The notes under the pieces: model-generated | Database searches by the model: none | The model's input: only the letters and a program-made list of their open reading frames with translations | What the model was told of the DNA's origin: nothing | Source of the DNA: Tetrapyrgos nigripes | Lineage: Eukaryota; Basidiomycota; Agaricomycetes; Agaricales; Campanellaceae | Length of the DNA: 64,000 bases | Assembly: GCA_013368315.1 (NCBI GenBank) | Contig: JAACJM010000025.1 | Location: forward strand, 372,001 to 436,000 | Direction: 5' to 3' | Shown here: positions 57,846 through 64,000 of the stretch, in pieces | Numbering within the stretch: the first letter of the stretch is position 1 | Layout of the letters: each line of letters starts with the position of its first letter | Made by a program: the position numbers and the translations under genes

Positions 57846-58510
57846 AAGTACGCCGTCCGTCAATGTATGTACAGGTACTAGAACCAAGGTAAAAACGTTT
57901 CGCAGTATGGAGCGGGGCGGGGCAAGTTTGTTACCCCTACTTTTGTACAAGATCCGGATTTTCTTTTTCTTACAGAAACATTCCTTTTGAAGAGTAACAA
58001 ATCTGTAAAACAGAATTTTTTTGACCGAGCTACGGGCCGATCAAGTTCCCAGGGCTGGCCGATTTTGCACATTTACTATATATGGTACTATTCCCAAGGA
58101 TCACGCACGCGTGCCCTTGCGTCTTACTGCAAAGTCTTCACAATCGTCGCGCAAAGGAGCATCGGGAGCCCCTCTCTTTGATTCACGCAGTATGCGAGCA
58201 CAGTGGAGCCTCAGTGACATTTGGCTCCTGAGTGGTACAGGTACATACCACTTATTCAAAAATTTTTGGCTCGACCCGATTTTGCATTGCACACCCACTC
58301 ACGTAAGCTATACATAGCGACAGTCAAGTCGCTAGAATGACCCCGATACAGAATAGTATACATCTGGCTGCAAGTAGGGCATTCCTCTTGGAAAGAGGGG
58401 TCGTGAAGGGTATCTGGGAACCTACAACATAAATTGAAAACGTTATCTTACACCTGGCACCTACAAAGAACACTGCAATGAACGAAGAAAGGAGTGTAAT
58501 AATAAATATT
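57846..58510. other. No gene seen
   Basis: 3' side of the membrane-protein gene; short overlapping frames only. Confidence 0.45.
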
Positions 58511-60562
58511 TTATCGACGAGCGAACGTGAAACGTGTGTCAGATGTGGTATTCCCTGCATATGCAAGGTCTACAAAGAAAGAACACATCAGCTCTCGTTC
58601 AAACCCATGAGTAGAGGTTCTGTACATACCTATAGGCGATGTGTATGTGAAGACTGCTCGGTTGATGACAATGCCCGACGTTCTATTGTGCAACGCAGGG
58701 TTTCCAGAGCTAAGAGGGCCGATCCCACCCAACTCAACATCATCACCCCTCTTCCTATTTGGCCGTATGGGTGCTATTTTGTGCATGGGCTCTACCGCAA
58801 TCTCATCTTGTGCTACCCAAGCCTTGTCCTCCTGCAGCGGGGTGATGGGAGATGGTCTAGCTGCATAGCGGTCGTTGAAGGGACTTCCATCGTGAGGTGG
58901 TAAAGAGGACGTCAGAGAGTATCGATGAGGGCGGGTTTCCGACATCACTGATTGATCTGTTCTGCTGCTCCTCCAATCACTGGAAGCTTGCCGTTTTCTC
59001 TCTTTGACGATTTCACGATTGGCTATTTCGCTCCCTATATCACGAGGGAAGAATATCTGTTCAAATCAAAGCGACGAGTTACCTAGCGAAAAGAGGAACA
59101 GCACAAGTGAACATACAACCAAGGTTATGGCTGATGAAACGACACAGCCGATGGCAGCGACTATGGCGAGAAGATCTGAAAAGGCCATCAATTTTGTATT
59201 TAAACTTCAACTACGCAGAACGGACCTGTCCAAAGCATGTTTTCGTTGATTGAGTGTACATGTGGGCGCACGCCATCGATACCAAGAATAAGAACTGGGC
59301 AGTTGAACAGGAATCGGAAGCAGATACGAATAGTCTGGACATTGAAATCTTTGATGAGCAGGGCAGGTCAAAATATCAACCAGTCTGTCCACTCACGTTG
59401 AGTTCATGGAATTTTGTCAGTCGTATAACAGTGGCGGTTTCTACTCCTTCTCGTTTCTAAAGATTAAAAAAATCAGCTGAACCGCCTCTCCTGACCTAGA
59501 TTGTTCCGTACCAGATTTGCCAAGAAAGAGGGGAACTTGAATCTAGAATATCACTCGTCTCAGGCGACATGTAACCATAGAGAAATATACGCACAAAACA
59601 GGGAGGAAAGCGACGGTGAGGATAAAGCTACCCAAGCTACCCGCGAAGAAGGCAACAGCCTCGCACTGAGAAGTACCACGTTAATTAGTGAGCCGGTAAA
59701 TCGATAGACAAGGACAGACCCTCAAAAGTTCGTGTCTGGTCAAGATGACTGCGAGCGGCATGTAGATTAAGGCCACGACAGAACCTCCAACCCAAATCTT
59801 GAAATATTTGCTCCTAAACCAGTCTTCGGAGCTAGCATTAACCAGGAAATGCCAAAAGCACAGCTCTGTATAAGGGTCAATTCTCGTTGCTTTCCTCCAG
59901 TCAGAACACGGACATACCTTCCAAATGGGTGACCCTATCATTATGTTCCTGTGTCATTACTTATCATTAAGGTGTGTAAAGGCAGGACGCACAATTCAAA
60001 AGCGTTGCTCATGGCAAACAGAAGCGTGAGGGGAAAAATTGCGTTATGAGAAGATTCCCTCCATTCTGTGAACGGCTTCGGAACAACCACTGGAAAATCC
60101 TTTCAGGGAAAAGGACAGTGTGATAGCGAATGACGACGTACAGCCCGTCGAGGGAACAGCGACGAATCCTTCCGTGTACTTGATGATCGCAAAACCGATG
60201 GAGTAGGCCATTATGCAGGGCAAATTCAGCAGATACGTATACTGAGAAATAAGAAACGGTGAGTACTTATCGGCCAAATATATAGAATGGCAAACGCACT
60301 GTCATGACCCTCTTGAAAGCACCAGAGTACGGCCCATTATTCCATCTACACAAGTATTAGGCAACATCCGACATCGAGACTGATATTTGAGACTTGCTTC
60401 AGGCATTTGAACCGATCAAAAGACCACAAATGATACACAAGGAAAGCTCCGAGCTGTTCGTTCTTATGAGGAGATGTATCAAAGACTAGTCCGGAAAAGA
60501 AGGCTCACCAGGACGCTCATCGTCGACCATACTAGATACGTGGCAGGGGATGTGTGGGCCAT
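58511..60562 (-). CDS. Seven-helix membrane protein of an Agaricomycete orphan family
   Basis: Start ATG 60562 (MAHTSPATYLVWSTMSVL). About nine short exons read in order give hydrophobic segments: LGAFLVYHLWSFDRFKCLK, YTYLLNLPCIMAYSIGFAII, SHNAIFPLTLLFAMSNAFE, TELCFWHFLVNASSEDWF, IWVGGSVVALIYMPLAVIL, AFFAGSLGSFILTVAFLPVL, FRFLFNCPVLILGIDGVRP and DLLAIVAAIGCVVSSAITLV, followed by a basic cytoplasmic tail (KERKRQASSDWRSSRTDQS) rich in Ser/Pro. A final 60-nt intron leads to TSDTRFTFARR and TAA at 58511. The domain order is that of a receptor-like protein common in Agaricomycetes but without assigned ligand or function. No lesion is seen. Confidence 0.75.
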
Positions 60563-61425
60563 GACCTATACCTTAGAACGTGGGATGGAATACTCGAACC
60601 GGCGAGGGCAGTCGAAGATGGCAGCTAGCAGAAAGGGCTGAGCGCTACGACCAAGAATAAATATAGGCGGAACCTTCGGGGGAAAAGGTGGTCCTTGCGC
60701 CTCTGGCATATATAACTTCTCATGCTATGCCACGGTCCATGTGCTGAACAGGTCATTTGATAAATCTACGGTTGTTTTGAAACCGTAAAGCTCGGTAAAG
60801 GTCACCGCATGGACTTGTTTGATGTCATTCAAAATTTTGTCAAGTCTTTCTTGTCCTGCCCGCTCCTACCCATCCAACCTGAGCTATAAGTATGGAGCTT
60901 TGAGCACTGGCAGTACTGCATAAAGGGCTACCAAAGAAAGTTGATGGGTGGTTCCAAATCTCAGTGTTCAAGGAAGGAGAGCATAATATTACAAGAGGTA
61001 TACTGCGCCCGCAAGGTAGTTGCAAATACCCGACGCTTTCGCCTGCTCTCCTTCAATACTTCAGCTTGGAATTGATAAGAGATGGGGTATGTAGTTCACC
61101 TGAAGTTTCAGGTTAGCACAACGCTAGTTTCAGCTGGCGCTAAACTGCGCTGAAACGCAATAGCGTCTATTCTTCTGCCAATCTTCTGCCGAGATGCCTA
61201 GCATCAACGTAGGTAAACCCTGAACTGCTAATCCTGGGGTGTTGCCAACATCACTGCCCTTCCAGGTATGTAGGTGGCCTTTTGGCTCCAGGATGGGAAA
61301 GAGTGACGAAGGAGAATTAGCGATCACGTGTATTTTGCCCTCTCAAAACCAGTACTACACTCGTCGCTAGCGGTCTACCACATAAAGCTCTGACTTCTGT
61401 GCCTGTCGAAAACAAGTCCGCTGAA
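60563..61425. other. Divergent intergenic region
   Basis: Lies between the minus-strand membrane protein and the plus-strand ankyrin gene and should hold both promoters. No gene or repeat recognised. Confidence 0.5.
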
Positions 61426-62116
61426 ATGGCCATTCCGACTGTTGAAGAAAAGGAGGAAGCACTTCTTTGCTGCAGATATGGAGACCTTGAAGATCTACAG
61501 CAGTTTGTAAAAACTTACGGCCCCGAACCGCTATCAGATATCAGAGATGGAAACTCCAACTCCATCTTACATATGATCTGTGGAAACGGGCACAAGGGTG
61601 AGTCTCCTTATCCTCTTCTTCGGTTGCCATTGAAGGAACATCTGTAATTCACTAAGGTATCTCATAGATGTGCTGGATTATATTCTACCGCTTGTCCCCG
61701 CATCACTTCTGTCTGCCCAGAACAATTCAGGATCTACACCCTTACATTGGGCCGCCCTGAATTCTCACCTAGCCATCGTCCAAACACTGGTCCGATTTCC
61801 ATCTGGTCCTGGCATTGATTTGATTGATATAAAAAATTCCGCGGGGCACTCGCCGCTCGCTGAAGCGGAACTGGCAGGATGGGAAGAAGGCGCTAAGTGG
61901 TTCGTGGAAGTGATGAACTTGGATGTGGACAAGGGCGTCAAGGAGGACAATGGAGCTGATGTCGACGATTCAGATGTTGTTGACCCGAAGCAGGATATCG
62001 AGGTGGAGATTGAAGATGCGGACGGTCAGATTGCAAAAATGACGATTAGTGGAGGGACGAACCCTACTGCTGCGAGTAGAGCATGGGAAGAAAAGGGAAA
62101 CGATCCAGCCTCTTAG
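61426..62116 (+). CDS. Ankyrin-repeat protein, Yar1-like
   Basis: Two exons, 61426-61597 and 61668-62116, with a 70-nt intron; 206 residues. ATG 61426 (MAIPTVEEKEEALLCCRYGD) is the first in-frame ATG. Ankyrin repeats: EEALLCCRYGDLEDLQQFV, GNSNSILHMICGNGHKDVLD, SGSTPLHWAALNSHLAIVQTL and AGHSPLAEAELAGWEEGAKW. The acidic C-terminus ends with EDADGQIAKMTISGG. Length, repeat number and the acidic tail match yeast Yar1 (200 residues), the chaperone that protects ribosomal protein Rps3 on its way to the nucleus. The assignment rests on architecture and is not proven. Confidence 0.72.
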
Positions 62117-64000
62117 CTTGCTTTTGATGGGTTGGTCGGTCAATAGCAACGGAGTTTTCGAGGCAGTGACAATGACATAGAGATCTCTTGTACGATATTT
62201 CTTGAAGTTGACAATGGATGTCCTCCAGATGTGGCGCTATACATCAGCTTGTGTTTTTTTAATGCTTTTGCAGTCTGTGTCTGAAGCCGACCTGTTTCTC
62301 GAGACCGCCAATTTTTGGGGGGGTTTTTTTCCCACTCCATGTACAAGTTCTCTTTCCATGAGTAGTCTGAATCGCTTGTCTTGAATACTTCAGAATGCGT
62401 CCTTCCATACGTCATCGGAATAGCTCAAGGACACAATGTGTCATGGCACAAAATCCTTAGCCTTCATGCTGCAGATCCGGACGCCGCCGCCGCATACATA
62501 CGCTACCTCCCGATCATCTATCCTGACTCTTGGCTTGCGTTTCAAACTATAACGGTCTCCCCACCAACTCCTTTGGTACTGTGGCACCCTGGTCCACTAC
62601 CTTGTATGACATGTCTAATGACTCACGGATGTGTAGCTCTATGCATGCCCAAAATCTATCAAGGACAATGAAATACGTGCCCCGTTTGACCTTAAAGTAT
62701 TGTCTTCCGCTGCCCGTAGCTCTTGCCAAAAATAATCTGAAAACCGTCGGAAGAACCCAACTACCGACGGTAAAAGCAAAGTGCCTTGACGGTTCTCAAA
62801 GGGATTATACAACTTATGTCAAGCCTCCCTAAAGCTTTCAAATCGAAATATAAGGAGTAGTGACAACTCGAAACAAACTCGAAAAGGAGCTTCAGTCGCC
62901 TAAAGCATTGCCACACTTTTCCCTCGTTGTAGCTGGTTCTAGCGTATGCCTTATGCCGCCACGCTGCATTTGCAATGTTCGAGATAAGCGTCTCGTCGAG
63001 TTGCTATTTGGCCACCTGAACGACTCTCTACAGTGACAGATCTATCCCATCGTCCCGCTGCCAGTCTCAACTACAAAGTAATAACAATTACAAAGTCCGC
63101 AGATTTATGCATCTAGTACATACGTATACTATGTAACAGAATCAGAATCAGATAGGTACGGGCAAGCACACGGAAATCCTTGTCACTGAATTCATGAACT
63201 GACACGAAGTGTAATGTATTCACCACTGGCAGGAACTGCTGGGCCTGATGAGAATGTACCTACATCATTTTAATGATCGCTGTTACTGTCTGTCTAGGGG
63301 AGACTACCTCGGAACTCGACATTCAGAGGTATCGAGCTGTCGTGGTCCTCCTAAGAGTAGTAGGTACAACTTTCTCCTTTCCTTCAGAGGGAAAACAATA
63401 TCTGATTGGGACTGGTACATAGTAGTACTTATTCCCCTTCGGCACTGCTTTAGAGTTTCCGAGTAATTCAGAGTATCAAAGACCTTTCGAGCAACTGAAG
63501 AAAGAAATTGAGGCCTCTAATCGTTTGAAGCAGTCCCAAAGTTTCCACAAAGGCAGTGCAAGAGCGATGCGCAATCGAGCATTTCCAAATTTAGTAGGAT
63601 CTTTGCCTATTCTGGTAACGCCGCCGCGCAGGTGCATTTTGAGCAACCCTTTGAATTAGAATGAGATTACATATAAGGGACTACATGAGTTGTGAATGAA
63701 ATTGGCTGCGAGATATCGCGAGCTACTCTTGCTCCCTGATCCGAAAAGTTCTGGATAAGATATCGATCTGAATCATGGTGTTTACATTCTTCCCTATAAT
63801 TAACCATTGCAAGCTCCAGTCGGGATTCGTTTGATCTTCAAATAACGCGAGGTGACGTTGATATCCAAATATGTTGGTCATTGAAGCGAGTCAAGCATTA
63901 GAGGCTAATGGATAGTTACAAAAGTGGAAACTCACAATAGACCCTTCTCAGTATATCTCACTGACGCATCGACAAAACCTTTGATCGCTCCCAGAAATAT
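62117..64000. other. Gene-poor right end
   Basis: No confident gene. A 96-codon frame at 62381-62671 (+) has no known domain. A short inverted repeat (ACCGTCGG..CCGACGGT) lies at about 62744-62772. On the minus strand the last bases (64000-63935) read GAIKGFVDASVRYTEKGL before a GTGAGT, so an exon of a gene beyond the right edge may end here. Confidence 0.35.

Noticed and set aside
62744..62772. 8-bp perfect hairpin as a terminator or small RNA
   Set aside because: A single short inverted repeat with no T run or conserved context.

Overview
The window is nuclear DNA from a filamentous basidiomycete, most likely an Agaricomycete. The evidence is genes split by many introns of about 40-120 nt with GT..AG ends, families typical of mushrooms (laccase, GMC oxidoreductase, multi-exon P450, a DUF6699-like protein, an orphan seven-helix membrane protein), and abundant LTR retrotransposons. 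I would not name a genus.

Layout. 1-2199 (-) is the 5' part of a secreted 5'-nucleotidase-like phosphoesterase that runs off the left edge. 2200-4346 is gene-poor and carries one unrecognised coding remnant. 4347-19125 is a full-length Ty1/copia element (284-bp LTRs, TSD ATATA). It is split by a complete chromodomain Ty3/gypsy element at 6897-14932 (-) (514-bp LTRs, TSD CAGGT); removing that element restores the copia frame exactly. 20809-27652 is a second Ty3/gypsy element (TSD TTGGT) whose 5' LTR contains a solo LTR of the first gypsy family (20925-21442, TSD CTTAT). The three internal reading frames are broken mainly by TGA codons that look like former CGA, so the elements appear dead through C-to-T decay. 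28597-29212 is an 84-bp tandem repeat. 29921-32319 is a laccase pseudogene with two Trp-to-stop changes beside copper-ligand motifs. Its 3' flank is duplicated at 37018-37400, and one copy carries a CACTA-like MITE. 33439-35328 holds a dead transposase-like gene and 35890-36213 a fragment of homoserine O-acetyltransferase.

From about 37.5 kb the window is mostly host genes: a low-complexity hypothetical protein, a carnosine N-methyltransferase homologue, a small secreted Pro-rich repeat protein with six regularly spaced Lys-Arg sites (a probable Kex2-processed repeat precursor, absent from simple ATG-to-stop ORF calls because it is spliced), a GMC oxidoreductase, a DUF6699-like protein flanked by two inverted U6 snRNA genes, a basic protein with a possible RnpA-like region, a cytochrome P450, a seven-helix membrane protein and a Yar1-like ankyrin protein.

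There is no operon logic here. The strongest candidate for something undescribed is the repeat precursor at 40382-41169. Next are the accessory Cys/His ORFs and the -1 frameshift site of the gypsy element, the inverted U6 pair, and the RnpA-like protein. All exon structures were read by eye from splice motifs and frame continuity.
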